Source: Lewinellaceae bacterium
Lineage (GTDB): Bacteria; Bacteroidota; Bacteroidia; Chitinophagales; Saprospiraceae
Length of the DNA: 49,608 nt
Reading direction: 5' to 3'
Assembly (NCBI GenBank): GCA_024644235.1
Contig: JAHELJ010000030.1
Location: forward strand, 1 to 49,608
Position 1 is the first letter of the stretch, and each line of letters begins with the position of its first letter. Shown here piece by piece: positions 32,801 to 41,900 of the stretch. The position numbers were made by a program, and so were the translations under genes. The notes under the pieces are model-generated. The model saw nothing but the letters and a program-made list of their open reading frames with translations, made no database searches and was not told the origin of the DNA.

Positions 32801-34527
32801 ATGAAGGAATTCCATTGGTTGAGGGAGATGAAAACCGGTTGTACCAGATCATGCACAATCTGATCGACAACGCCAGGAAATTTACCGAGAATGGCCACGT
32901 CCGCATCTCGGCCTCAGAAGACGAAAGGATGATCCGGATGGCGATTGAGGACACAGGCATTGGCATACCGGAGAATAAGATGAAAGCCATTTTTGAAGCT
33001 TTTCAGCAGGCTGATGGATCTATCTCCCGGCAGTTTGCTGGTACTGGCCTTGGACTAAGTGTCAGTAAGAAATTAGTCGAATTGCATGGTGGTCAGATGT
33101 GGGTTGAATCAGAAGTAGGAAAAGGTTCTACGTTCTATTTCACATTGAAAAAATCAGATGAAACAGTTGTTCCTCAGAGGAAACATGAGCTGCATGAGAT
33201 GATTTCACGAGCTGAGTCTGTTTTCAACGGAGGGGAGAACGAAGGTGAAATAGCTGCAGTTGGAGACAAGATCGTAGGTTCCAACCAAATACGTATTTTG
33301 ATTGTAGATGATGAGCCAATCAATCATCAGGTGCTCAAGAATCACTTGTCGCAGCAATATTATCAACTCACACACACCATGAATGGGCAAGAGGCGCTGA
33401 ACGCCCTTGAGAAAGACGGTCCCTTTGACCTGGTGCTACTGGATATAATGATGCCACATATGTCGGGTTACGAAGTTTGTGAAAGAATCAGAGAAAAGCA
33501 CCCACCAAATGAACTACCCATCCTGATGATATCTGCCAAGAATCAGGTAGAGGATTTGGTCGAAGGACTAAATACAGGAGCTAATGATTACATTGTAAAA
33601 CCCTTTTCCAAGAATGAATTTCTCGCCCGGCTGAAGACCCATCTCAACCTACATCTGATCAATGCAGCCACCAATAAGTTTATTCCAAGCGAGTTCTTGC
33701 AGGCTTTGGGTTATGAGAATGTGACTGACGTAGTGCTCGGCGATCATGCTCTAAGAAATGTGACTGTTATGTTCACTGATATTCGAGATTATACTTCTCT
33801 TGCCGAGCATCTTACCCCTGAGGACAACTTCGGCTTTATCAATGCCTATGCCAGACGGATGGGTCCGATCATCAAGCGTTATAACGGCTTTATCAATCAG
33901 TATGCCGGTGATGGTATTATGTCGATTTTCCCTCATACTCCTGATGACGCTCTGAGGGCAGGTATCGATATGCAGCAATCTATTGCTCACTACAATATAC
34001 AACGTAAACAAAAGAATCGCAGACAGATTGATACCGGTATGGGTTTGGATACGGGGCCTTTGATCATGGGCATCATCGGTTCCGCGGAGCGAAATGATGC
34101 GACCGTGATCTCAGATACAGTAAATACAGCATCGAGGATGGAAGGCCTCACCAAGTTTTATGGGGTGCACATTTTGGCCAGTGAAAACACTTATGGAGAG
34201 ATCAGAGATCTACACCAATTCAATTATCGCTTTCTAGGTAATGTCAAGCCGAAGGGCAAAGAGAAAGTCATCAAAGTGTATGAATTCTTTGATGGAGAGC
34301 CCGATCAAATCATTCAACTGAAAAATGCCACGAAGGATGCCTTTCAGGCAGGATTGATCCATTATTACGACAGGTCTTTTGCTGAAGCAGTTGGTCATTT
34401 CAAAGCGGTTCTTGGTGATAATCCCAAAGACCTGGCAGCCTCACTTTACCTAAGCCGGTCTGCCCATTTTGTGGTGGAAGGCGTGCCTGATAATTGGACT
34501 GGAGTAGAGATCGCCGAGGTGAAGTAA
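29809..34527 (+). CDS. Propeller hybrid histidine kinase fused to receiver, class III cyclase and TPR
   Basis: A 1572-residue one-chain sensor. A signal peptide (1-27) leads to about twelve propeller strands of the Reg_prop type (Gly-x-x-Trp-x-Gly/Ala, residues 30-740) and a Y_Y_Y domain (about 755-835). A membrane segment follows (843-862), then a coiled coil, HisKA with His905, HATPase_c (about 1000-1120, with Asp-Thr-Gly-Ile-Gly near 1048), a receiver with Asp1167/1168, phospho-acceptor Asp1212 and Lys1264, a class III cyclase with metal Asp1324 and Asp1368, Asn1439 and Arg1443, and a C-terminal TPR-like tail. In place of the class IIIa adenine-selecting Asp there is Thr1432, as in bicarbonate-responsive class IIIb enzymes. 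The usual HTCS output (AraC helix-turn-helix) is absent. External ligand binding would be converted into cyclic nucleotide. Confidence 0.92.
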   Translation: MWTTKTYVQTLLSLTIVLFMPALTLDAQNDAPFKPRFEVFELPGGTLGNNVNSIVQDSFGFVWLGSHGGLHRYDGHRIKTFKHDPRDTTSISESYIEWLHVDQKGRLWVGTYGGGVNCYDHETGTFRRYVHDPEDENSLSHDYVQMITHDWEGNIWIATSDGLNRLDADNGKVQRYRHRADDPGSLSSNYVRCVYVDRQGILWVGTGNHFNIESKDGGLNKYLQESDSFERFLTDQDNPQSLANDKIRAIFEDSKGNFWIGAGDNCLQLMDRASGEFQALHPDNPEAEISVTGPYPQDGSLDPTGHITFIQEDNDGRLWIGAWRGGLNIWDPTTNTLQHFEPYDEVLRSNPNYYIWDMCLSRDETVWLATAGGGKEVLKVREDTDFLHYKKVEHLGFVLENLNQFSETGDGAYWITSESNGLVNISGDETTRYLAKPHGSLSSYSIYSILGDEKDNLWLVMGNAGGAQPLLLDYFEPVSGEVTHFRHESVFPYTSSWTNTYRELLQDDNGSLWITSLGAGLISFDPSSAVFSEFRHDPDDQNSITNDMIFSIYQDDSGLIWIGGGGAPVVSYFCFLDRLDPTTGTVTHFPLSPALNNSYILGIEADDAGNIWFALYERGIGKLNPETGQVTYFNENNGNIPQDDIRSFVKDQEGNFWMGTETNLLRFDPATDVCSSFEPSSRIGNVNFKMQSIHVGHSGSIYVGANDGYFTFSPDDITTFENPRIPEITITSFFSEKSRGEAGTMEILPVWNMDDVKLSYQDNSFSIEFSCLEFEEPSNTRYEYRLNPYNENWKSITGMGSAQYVKVPAGSYVFEVRGARNDGIWSETLSLPIRIKAPWWRSWWAIGSYILAIGGLLYLIRYLEMSKQKAKMQQQEERIRQEKEMNEKLRRIDRLKDQFLANTSHELRTPLQGIIGLSEALYSKSEDAVDRENLSMVISSGKRLSSLVNDILDFSKLKNADINLDLKPVDMRALTGVVLTISRPLVMEKNVELINAVDEGIPLVEGDENRLYQIMHNLIDNARKFTENGHVRISASEDERMIRMAIEDTGIGIPENKMKAIFEAFQQADGSISRQFAGTGLGLSVSKKLVELHGGQMWVESEVGKGSTFYFTLKKSDETVVPQRKHELHEMISRAESVFNGGENEGEIAAVGDKIVGSNQIRILIVDDEPINHQVLKNHLSQQYYQLTHTMNGQEALNALEKDGPFDLVLLDIMMPHMSGYEVCERIREKHPPNELPILMISAKNQVEDLVEGLNTGANDYIVKPFSKNEFLARLKTHLNLHLINAATNKFIPSEFLQALGYENVTDVVLGDHALRNVTVMFTDIRDYTSLAEHLTPEDNFGFINAYARRMGPIIKRYNGFINQYAGDGIMSIFPHTPDDALRAGIDMQQSIAHYNIQRKQKNRRQIDTGMGLDTGPLIMGIIGSAERNDATVISDTVNTASRMEGLTKFYGVHILASENTYGEIRDLHQFNYRFLGNVKPKGKEKVIKVYEFFDGEPDQIIQLKNATKDAFQAGLIHYYDRSFAEAVGHFKAVLGDNPKDLAASLYLSRSAHFVVEGVPDNWTGVEIAEVK

Positions 34528-34626
34528 TCAATAGGATAGCTCCTCAAACTTGGCCCACTGCTTTTTACAGTCGATGTCCAATTCCATCAGCCCTAATTCT
34601 GGATCCTTCCTCGGCAACAAACACAA
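34528..34626 (-). pseudogene. Possible C-terminal gene remnant or very small ORF
   Basis: On the minus strand a short frame of about 32 residues ends at the stop at 34528-34530. Its composition is protein-like (LPRKDPELGLMELDID, then Lys-Lys-Gln-Trp-Ala-Lys-Phe-Glu-Glu-Leu). An in-frame stop lies just upstream at about 34627-34629, and there is no ATG apart from an internal one. It could be a degraded gene end left between the sensor gene and the CocE-like gene. Support is only compositional. Confidence 0.2.
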
Positions 34627-34731
34627 CTATATCCAATCGATAGTTTGGATTCATCTGCCGGTCAATAGAGGTTTGTGGCCTTGCTGCAAATGCTGATCAG
34701 AAATCACCAGCCATGTTTTGTCTTCACAGCG

Positions 34732-36648
34732 TCAACGCTGAACCATAAATCTACCCAGGTAGATTTTTCCGGAATTTTCCTCGGCTCTCAGAAGATAAAT
34801 ACCACTCGGGAGTTGAGATATGTCAACTTTCTGACCGCTCCAGTTGGATTTCTGCAGGCAGATTCTTCCCGAATGGTCAAAGACAAGAATTTTGGCATTA
34901 TGCGGAATGTCCTTGATCTCAATCCGGCTAGAAGCGGGGTTCGGTAGCACAGTAACGGCAGTGCTTGTAACATCCAATGTCTTTGTTGAAGTCAAAGACT
35001 CTTGGACAGGCAGAATTATTTTTGACGGATAGGCAGGACCATACCAAACTTGATTGCTAGCGATCAAAGGATTAAGTATTGTATCAGGATTATTGTCGGG
35101 ATACATCTCGCCTCCGTTATTCATGTTGCGATTGAGGTTGGGGTAATTGCTAGAAGAAATGATCAATCGCAGTTGATGCCCGGATACGAAAGTATGGGCG
35201 ATATCGTCAAAATCGAGGGTGACGGAGTAGATTTCTCCTTCTTGCATGAATGCAGTATCCACCACCCTGAATCCTTCGCGAAATCGCATTCTCAAGACGC
35301 TCTCGCTAAGGAGCATGGATCGACCATCCGGATAAACATCGGTCAGTCGTAAAATAACATCGGTGTCGAGTCGGTCCGATGCAAAGTATAACTCGACCTT
35401 GATTTTTCCCTGGATGGGTAGTGGAGAACTCAGAGGTTTAGTGGTAAGCACAACATTGTCATTCCGATCTTCCACCTCGGACTGATCGAATGGTCCCTGA
35501 TCGAGTTGAAGGCTTAGCGTTTTGCCTCCAATAGTCGGCGATGGGTCTTCGGGGTCATATAAATACGTATAAGCATCGTTCACCGTCGCAGGTTCTGCGG
35601 TAAGAACCTGATTTGAAGTGAAGAAAAGTTCTTCATTTTTGACGTTGTTGGGAGGCCATGTCCCGGCTTGGTGCCATTTATTGTCACCCATCTGAAAAAA
35701 GGTGTATCTGCTTTGGTTTTCCCAACCATTATCCATTCCGAGCAAGTAGTGCTCCATGAATTGACGAGAAAGTACATGATTGAATCCATCTGCTTCCGGA
35801 TAGGTCAATTGTCCCTGCTCAAGACTTCCTAGAAATCCATCACCGGTGCCTCCATGGACCCAGGGACCTATCAGTATCTTGTGTTGATCTCTCACACCCG
35901 GATCAGATGCACGCACCAGTGTATCCATCATGATCAGATTATCTACCAGATTGTGATCATACCAGCCTCCCACCAGGAACATAGGGATGGTAATGTCTTC
36001 CGGGTACATCGTTGACGCCTCAGCAATTTGCCAGATCAGATTGTAGTAAGGATTTGCCACCATTAGATCGAATCCAGATCCGGGAAAAAGCCAACTGAGT
36101 GTCTTGAAATATTCTGCACGGAGTACGCCACCCGGCAAATATTGCTGATAATTAAACTGAGGGGAGGCCACTTCGGGGATCGCGCAGATAAGATGAGGAG
36201 GTTGCTCCCGGGCGGTTTGATATTGAACATTTCCAAGCGCCGAAGGGCCCACGGTACCAATTTTCCCATTGCACCACGGCTGGGTGGCGATCCATTCTAC
36301 GGCGTCATATCCGTCCTCTCCTCTTTCAGCCTCCGGGTTGCAAGCCCCACTTGAGGCAAAGCGACATCGCCAATCCATAATGACAAATGCGAATGGGCTA
36401 TTTGAGAGATCATGCCAGATTCCCAGCGGCAGTCCGGCAGTACGGAAAAAATTCTTGCCATAGGGTGTCTGCACAAGAACCACTGGAAAAGTGTCGCTAT
36501 CGTTTGGTAGATAGAGGTCCGCAATAAGGTTTTTGCCATCTCGCATGGGGATCTGGATCACTTCCCAATTCAATTGGGCCAGCGCCGGTGAGCTAAGTAA
36601 AGCGCAAAGCGAAAAAAGTAAGAAGCTAGATAAGTAGTTGATGTGCAT
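34732..36648 (-). CDS. T9SS-exported CocE/NonD-family hydrolase
   Basis: A 638-residue protein with a signal peptide (1-25, ending Ala-Leu-Ala-Gln), an alpha/beta hydrolase of the CocE/X-Pro dipeptidyl-peptidase (S15) type, a C-terminal jelly-roll domain (about 380-555), and a type A T9SS sorting domain (about 570-638, with Leu-Pro-Asn-Pro-Ala and Leu-Pro-Ser-Gly-Ile-Tyr). The nucleophile is Ser136 in Gly-Pro-Ser-Ala-Leu-Gly, and Arg-Asp-Gly near residue 36 is the usual family start. Expected activity is ester, amide or X-Pro peptide hydrolysis outside the cell. It is monocistronic; the AroE-like gene diverges about 170 bases upstream. Confidence 0.88.
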   Translation of the reverse strand: MHINYLSSFLLFSLCALLSSPALAQLNWEVIQIPMRDGKNLIADLYLPNDSDTFPVVLVQTPYGKNFFRTAGLPLGIWHDLSNSPFAFVIMDWRCRFASSGACNPEAERGEDGYDAVEWIATQPWCNGKIGTVGPSALGNVQYQTAREQPPHLICAIPEVASPQFNYQQYLPGGVLRAEYFKTLSWLFPGSGFDLMVANPYYNLIWQIAEASTMYPEDITIPMFLVGGWYDHNLVDNLIMMDTLVRASDPGVRDQHKILIGPWVHGGTGDGFLGSLEQGQLTYPEADGFNHVLSRQFMEHYLLGMDNGWENQSRYTFFQMGDNKWHQAGTWPPNNVKNEELFFTSNQVLTAEPATVNDAYTYLYDPEDPSPTIGGKTLSLQLDQGPFDQSEVEDRNDNVVLTTKPLSSPLPIQGKIKVELYFASDRLDTDVILRLTDVYPDGRSMLLSESVLRMRFREGFRVVDTAFMQEGEIYSVTLDFDDIAHTFVSGHQLRLIISSSNYPNLNRNMNNGGEMYPDNNPDTILNPLIASNQVWYGPAYPSKIILPVQESLTSTKTLDVTSTAVTVLPNPASSRIEIKDIPHNAKILVFDHSGRICLQKSNWSGQKVDISQLPSGIYLLRAEENSGKIYLGRFMVQR

Positions 36649-36818
36649 AGGTATAACCGGTTGGACTCCTTAAATAATAACTGGTTTAATTAATGATACC
36701 CTACTCTAAAATGGAGCCAAAGTGCTAAAAACAGATTTTTGCGTAACTTTTCAGCGGAAAATCATCCTGATAAAGGAATCCTACCTGCTTTTCCATCTAG
36801 TACCGTCATTAAAGGATT

Positions 36819-37670
36819 ATGTCTAAAGAGATCAACTTTAAAAAGGAGCTCATTGGCAATTTTGGGTATCCGGTATGGGATAACCCGACCGAAGCCATGG
36901 TAGAGGCCGCCTTTGCTCACCATGACATGAAGTTCCGCTATGTGACCACAGAAGTGAAGGCAGAAAATCTGAAAGCCGCTTTTGAAGGACTAAAAGCCAT
37001 GGGCTATAAAGGCTTCAACTGTACCATTCCGCACAAAGTGGCTATCATTCAATACCTCGATGGTTTGGGGGAATCCGCCTCGATCATGGAAGCAGTCAAT
37101 TGCGTGGTCAAGCGTGATGGCAAATACATAGGAGAAAATACCGATGGCAAGGGCTTTATGGAATCGTTACGCACCGTGATTGATCCTGTGGGGAATAATG
37201 TCCTGATCTTTGGAGCTGGGGGAGCAGCAAGGGCAGTTTCGGTGGAACTGGCGCTGGCAGGAATCAAACACTTGACGATTGTCAACAGGAGTCGGAATAG
37301 GGGAGAAGGTTTAGTAGATCTTCTGCGCAGTAAAACGAATGTTGAAGTTGAACTAATTGGCTGGCAAGGTGATCATGAGGTGGCTGAAGATCGAGACATC
37401 ATCATTAATTGCACCAGTATCGGGCTTTCGCCGGAAGTGGTCAGGGTACCGGTGGTGAAAGAAACCCTGCAATCTCACATGGTCGTTTGCGATTTGATCG
37501 TCAATCCACCACATACACCTTTCCTTTCTGATGCGGAATCGCGAGGCTGCAGAAGTCTGGATGGTGTAGGTATGCTAGTCAACCAAGGGCGTATCGGGAT
37601 CAAATACTGGTCGGGTGTCGATGTCGATCCTGATGTGATGCGTAAAAAGATTGAAGAAATTTATTCATAA
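36819..37670 (+). CDS. Shikimate-dehydrogenase-like oxidoreductase with altered substrate site
   Basis: A 283-residue protein of AroE fold and length. The catalytic pair Lys73 (Asn-Cys-Thr-Ile-Pro-His-Lys) and Asp109 (Glu-Asn-Thr-Asp-Gly) is kept, as are Asn94 and the nucleotide-binding Gly-Ala-Gly-Gly-Ala-Ala-Arg loop (132-138). But the Ser-x-Ser that binds the shikimate carboxylate in AroE is replaced: the region after Ile-Gly-Asn reads Phe-Gly-Tyr-Pro-Val-Trp-Asp-Asn-Pro-Thr. It therefore probably oxidises or reduces another polyol or acid. It lies five bases before the DUF4432 gene at the head of a catabolic gene set rather than with aromatic amino-acid genes. Confidence 0.82.
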   Translation: MSKEINFKKELIGNFGYPVWDNPTEAMVEAAFAHHDMKFRYVTTEVKAENLKAAFEGLKAMGYKGFNCTIPHKVAIIQYLDGLGESASIMEAVNCVVKRDGKYIGENTDGKGFMESLRTVIDPVGNNVLIFGAGGAARAVSVELALAGIKHLTIVNRSRNRGEGLVDLLRSKTNVEVELIGWQGDHEVAEDRDIIINCTSIGLSPEVVRVPVVKETLQSHMVVCDLIVNPPHTPFLSDAESRGCRSLDGVGMLVNQGRIGIKYWSGVDVDPDVMRKKIEEIYS

Positions 37671-37675
37671 TAAAA

Positions 37676-38920
37676 GTGATTGCAGTGAGATCAAATTTGC
37701 CTAAGATCATCTCTATCCATTGCCTTCTTGTAATTATCTGTTTTGCTCCTTACGAAAATATCATGAGTCAATCCGATCTTAGTTCACCTTCTTTCAACAA
37801 TACGCTAATCAGCGTTGATAAAAATATTGCTGTGTCAGACTGGTCATTGACGGCTTCAGATCTTGGTCTGGAGGGAGATTGGTCGGTTAATATGGTCACC
37901 CTACGAGGTGGCAAGCAAGAGGGTGTCAAACTGATTACCATGGATAATGGGGCATTGACCTTTACCGTCATCCCCACCCGAGGAATGAGCGTGCACACCG
38001 TGGAAAAAGGCACTTTAAGACTGGCCTGGAACTCTCCGGTCAAAGAATTGATACATCCTCAATTTATCGACCTAGAAGCCAATGGAGGTCTTGGCTGGTT
38101 GGATGGCTTCAACGAGTGGATGACGAGGTGCGGAATGGAGTATGCAGGTCATCCGGGCATGGATAATGGAAGGATGCTCAACCTTCACGGAAGAATCGGA
38201 AATATGCCTGCCTCCGAAGTCGAAGTGATCGTGGACAATGAACCACCGCATCGGATCAGGATCCGGGGTAAAATGAATGAAGTATATTTCAATGGACCAA
38301 ATCTGGAACTGTGGACTGAGATTTCTGCCGAACCAGGCTCAGCAGCTGTCAGATTTGAAGATCAACTCACCAATTTGTCCCAAAAGGAGCAGGAATTCAT
38401 GGTGCTTTATCACGCCAATTTTGGATCTCCTTTGCTAGAACCTGGAAGTCAGTTATATGGATCCATCAAAAAAGTGGTACCCTTTGATAATTTTGCCGCT
38501 GAGGACATCCACCATTGGAATACGTATGGTGGCCCGATCAATGGAATTGCCGAACGAGTTTACTGCATCTATCCGAAAGCGGACTCACAAGGAAATGCCC
38601 ATTTTCTCTTGCAAAATTCAGGAGGAGATCAGGGAGTGAGCTTTAGCTATGAGGTTGAACAATTGCCTTATTTTACTCAATGGAAAAATCAGGATAGTGA
38701 TGGTTATGTAACCGGTTTGGAACCGGGTACTGGCTTTCCCCATAACAGGAGCATCGAACGAAAGTATGGAAGAGTACCGGTCTTGGCACCTGGAGGTGAA
38801 AGGGTGTTCCGCATCGATTATCTATTGCATACTGATAAAAATTCGGTGACGGCTGTGAGAAATAAATTAATGAACGAGATGTCTACGGTTGAAATCTCCA
38901 AAGAGGTCATTTCAAAATAA
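37676..38920 (+). CDS. DUF4432 aldose-1-epimerase-like protein, probably exported
   Basis: A 414-residue protein with a GTG start at 37676, which includes a hydrophobic leader (about residues 12-25, ending before Met-Ser-Gln). An ATG at 37763 would drop the leader. The body is a galactose-mutarotase-like beta-supersandwich of the DUF4432 family: Ile-Pro-Thr-Arg-Gly-Met-Ser, His-Gly-Arg-Ile-Gly-Asn, Tyr-His-Ala-Asn-Phe-Gly, and a late Glu-Arg-Lys-Tyr-Gly-Arg. Family members bind sugars, and epimerase or isomerase activity is presumed for many. Its neighbours suggest conversion of a sugar before oxidation or dehydration. The protein is followed after 34 bases by the PSCyt1/DUF1553 gene. Confidence 0.8.
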   Translation: MIAVRSNLPKIISIHCLLVIICFAPYENIMSQSDLSSPSFNNTLISVDKNIAVSDWSLTASDLGLEGDWSVNMVTLRGGKQEGVKLITMDNGALTFTVIPTRGMSVHTVEKGTLRLAWNSPVKELIHPQFIDLEANGGLGWLDGFNEWMTRCGMEYAGHPGMDNGRMLNLHGRIGNMPASEVEVIVDNEPPHRIRIRGKMNEVYFNGPNLELWTEISAEPGSAAVRFEDQLTNLSQKEQEFMVLYHANFGSPLLEPGSQLYGSIKKVVPFDNFAAEDIHHWNTYGGPINGIAERVYCIYPKADSQGNAHFLLQNSGGDQGVSFSYEVEQLPYFTQWKNQDSDGYVTGLEPGTGFPHNRSIERKYGRVPVLAPGGERVFRIDYLLHTDKNSVTAVRNKLMNEMSTVEISKEVISK

Positions 38921-38954
38921 TTTCGGAGTTGCATGGGTTAATAACATATCGACA

Positions 38955-41900
38955 ATGACTAGAAAGCGTTGGATATACCTCATTGGGGCCTTTGCCTTGA
39001 TCGTTTTGGTGACCGCCTTTTGGTCGGCGAAAGACCGGGATCTTGATCTGCCCAGGAAAGTTGATTTCAATTATCATATCCGACCGATACTGTCGCAGAA
39101 CTGCTTTGTCTGTCACGGCAATGACCCGGAATCCAGGGAGGCCGGGCTGCGCCTGGATACCAGGGAAGGAGCCACTGCTATTCTGGAGGAGGGAGGCTCT
39201 GCCATCGTTCCGGGCAGTCCTGGAAGAAGTAGTTTGGTCGCCCGAGTTGCTTCCGATGATCCCGATTTCCGGATGCCACCACCCGAAGCCAAGAAGATCC
39301 TGTCAGAGCGTGAAGTGGCCCTATTGGAAAAATGGATCGCTCAGGGAGCTGAGTACAAAGCTCATTGGGCGTTTGTTAAACCGGAGATGCCACGACTTTC
39401 CAAAGAGATGGATGAAGCTTCAACAAGCACCACCATCGACTTTCTGATCGAAGAGAAGTTGAAGAATCGGAAGCTGGCTGCCGCGCCTAAGGCAGAACGT
39501 GGTCTGTTGATTCGCAGGGTATCATATCTACTAACTGGCTTGCCCCCATCCGTTGAAGAGCTACATCAATTTCTCGCTGACAATGGGGAAGATTGGTACG
39601 AGAAACTTATCGATCACTACCTGGCTTCACCTGCATTTGGCGAACGATGGGCCAGGCACTGGATGGATCTGGTGCGGTATGGGGAGTCGATGGGTCACGA
39701 GGGCGATTTCAACATTAGTCATCCCTGGGAATACCGTGACTATCTCATTCGGGCTTTCAATCAAGATGTACCTTATGATCTTTTCGTGAAAGAACATCTG
39801 GCCGGAGACATGCTGGAGAATCCGAGGTATCACCCGGAGGAAAATTTCAACGAATCAATGATCGGAACCGGCTACTTCTTTTTGGGAGAAGGAAAGCATG
39901 CTCCGGTAGACATCAAGTTGGAAGAAGCAGATAAGATTGACAACATGATCGATGTCACTTCGAAAACTTTCCAGGGGCTCACCGTGGCATGTGCGCGGTG
40001 CCACGATCACAAGTTTGATCCAATTCTCGCTGCTGACTATTATTCGATGTATGGAATGATCGAAAGTTCCCGTCTGGTGCCGAAGCAAGCCAGGCAACCG
40101 GCTAATCAACAAGAGGATGTGGAACGACTTAGGACGCTGAAAGGAGATTTAAAGGAAACAATTCATCAAATATTGGCGTCAAGGGTAGAAGAAACAGGAG
40201 GGGCGCGAGCCCTGCAAATCGCAGCGGCAACCAGCCAAAGTGCTGCTGAAGCGGACACCTCTTATTCAGTGGTGGCCGACTTTCGCTCCGGATCATGGAA
40301 TGGTTGGTATACCGAGGGCATTGCTTTTGGTGACGCTCCCTTGAATGGAGAGATTATGTGGAACAAAAAGGGTTCTGACTTCAGGCTGGCATCAGGCTAT
40401 GCGTCAAGCCGTGCATTGGCACCAGGTCTGCAAGGAGTCTTGCATTCCCCCTACTTCACTATTGAGCATGATTCCATCCTGATAAGAGCCAGGGGCAGGA
40501 GAGGTATGGTAAGGATTATCATTGACAATTTTCAGGTCATCCAAGGGCCTTTGTGGGATTGGCTGGAGCAGCCAGTGGAAGGTGAACAATGGAAAAATTA
40601 CATGTTGGATGTTCATCTGGCCAAAGGCCATAAGGCCTACCTGGAGTTTTTTCCCGGCATGTTTGACCGCCACATATACGGTATTGAACCAGAAGACTAC
40701 ATCGAAATACAGTATGCTGTTGGTTTTTCGGGCGACCATCCATTGAGGAAGGAGCTTTTGTCTTTGCCAAAGAATTCATCAGGAGATCTGGCCATGGCGC
40801 TAGCCAAATGGAAAGAAGATCTCAATTCTCCGGAAGAAGCCTCGGAATTGAACAACCTCCTTATGACGGTGCAGAAAGATCTTGATCCATTAAAAGCGGA
40901 TCCTGCCCTGGTCGAATATCGGGAGATTAGTAAGCGACTATTTGATTCTACGCATTATATCGGCATGGCCGAAGGGGATCCGGTTTTTAGCTCCATATTC
41001 AAGCGAGGGAGTCATCACAATCTTACCGATGAAGAGATGCCCCATGGTTTCTTTCACTTCATCGATCTGGGCGACCAGGAATTTCCCCAAACGGGTAGCG
41101 GCAGATTGGCATGGGCCGAAGCCGTTTTAGATGATGATAATCCATTGACCACCCGAGTCATCGTCAATAGAATATGGCACCATCTCTTCGGTCGAGGAAT
41201 CGTCGAGACGGTCGATAATTTTGGGTTGCAAGGTATGTTACCTTCCCATCCAGAATTATTGGATTATCTGGCTATTTCATTCCGGCAAGGCGGTTGGTCG
41301 ATCAAGGGCATGCTCAAACAGATCATGCTCAGTGAAACTTTTCAAAGGTCGACGATTGCTCCGGAACAGAGTCGCGAAGTCGACCCTCAGAATATTTACT
41401 TGTCGCATTTCCCGGTGAGAAGATTGGAGGCGGAGGCAATCAGGGATGGAATACTGGCAGTTTCGGGGTGTTTGAATCCTGAAATGTATGGCGAGAGTAT
41501 TCCGGTATACCTCAGTGATTTTATGACTGGCCGCGGCCGCCCCAAGGTCTCAGGACCCATGGACGGCATGGGGAGACGTAGTGTCTACATCGCGGTAAGA
41601 CGTAACTTCATTCCTCCCATGATGTTGACTTTTGACAAGCCGATCCCCTTCTCAACCTTTGGAAAGCGGAATACCACCAATGTGCCTGCCCAATCACTCA
41701 CCTTGCTGAATGATCCTTTTATTCATGATCACGCATACTATTGGGCTGAGCATATTTTGCGATTGGGCGACAAGTCAGTGGAGGACCGGATTACCATGGT
41801 CTATCTGGCTGCATTCTCCCGTCAGCCCAGCACAGAAGAGATCGCTCAAGGGATCGAATTTCTGACATTGCATGCCACGGATCTGGGATCCAGCCTTGAT

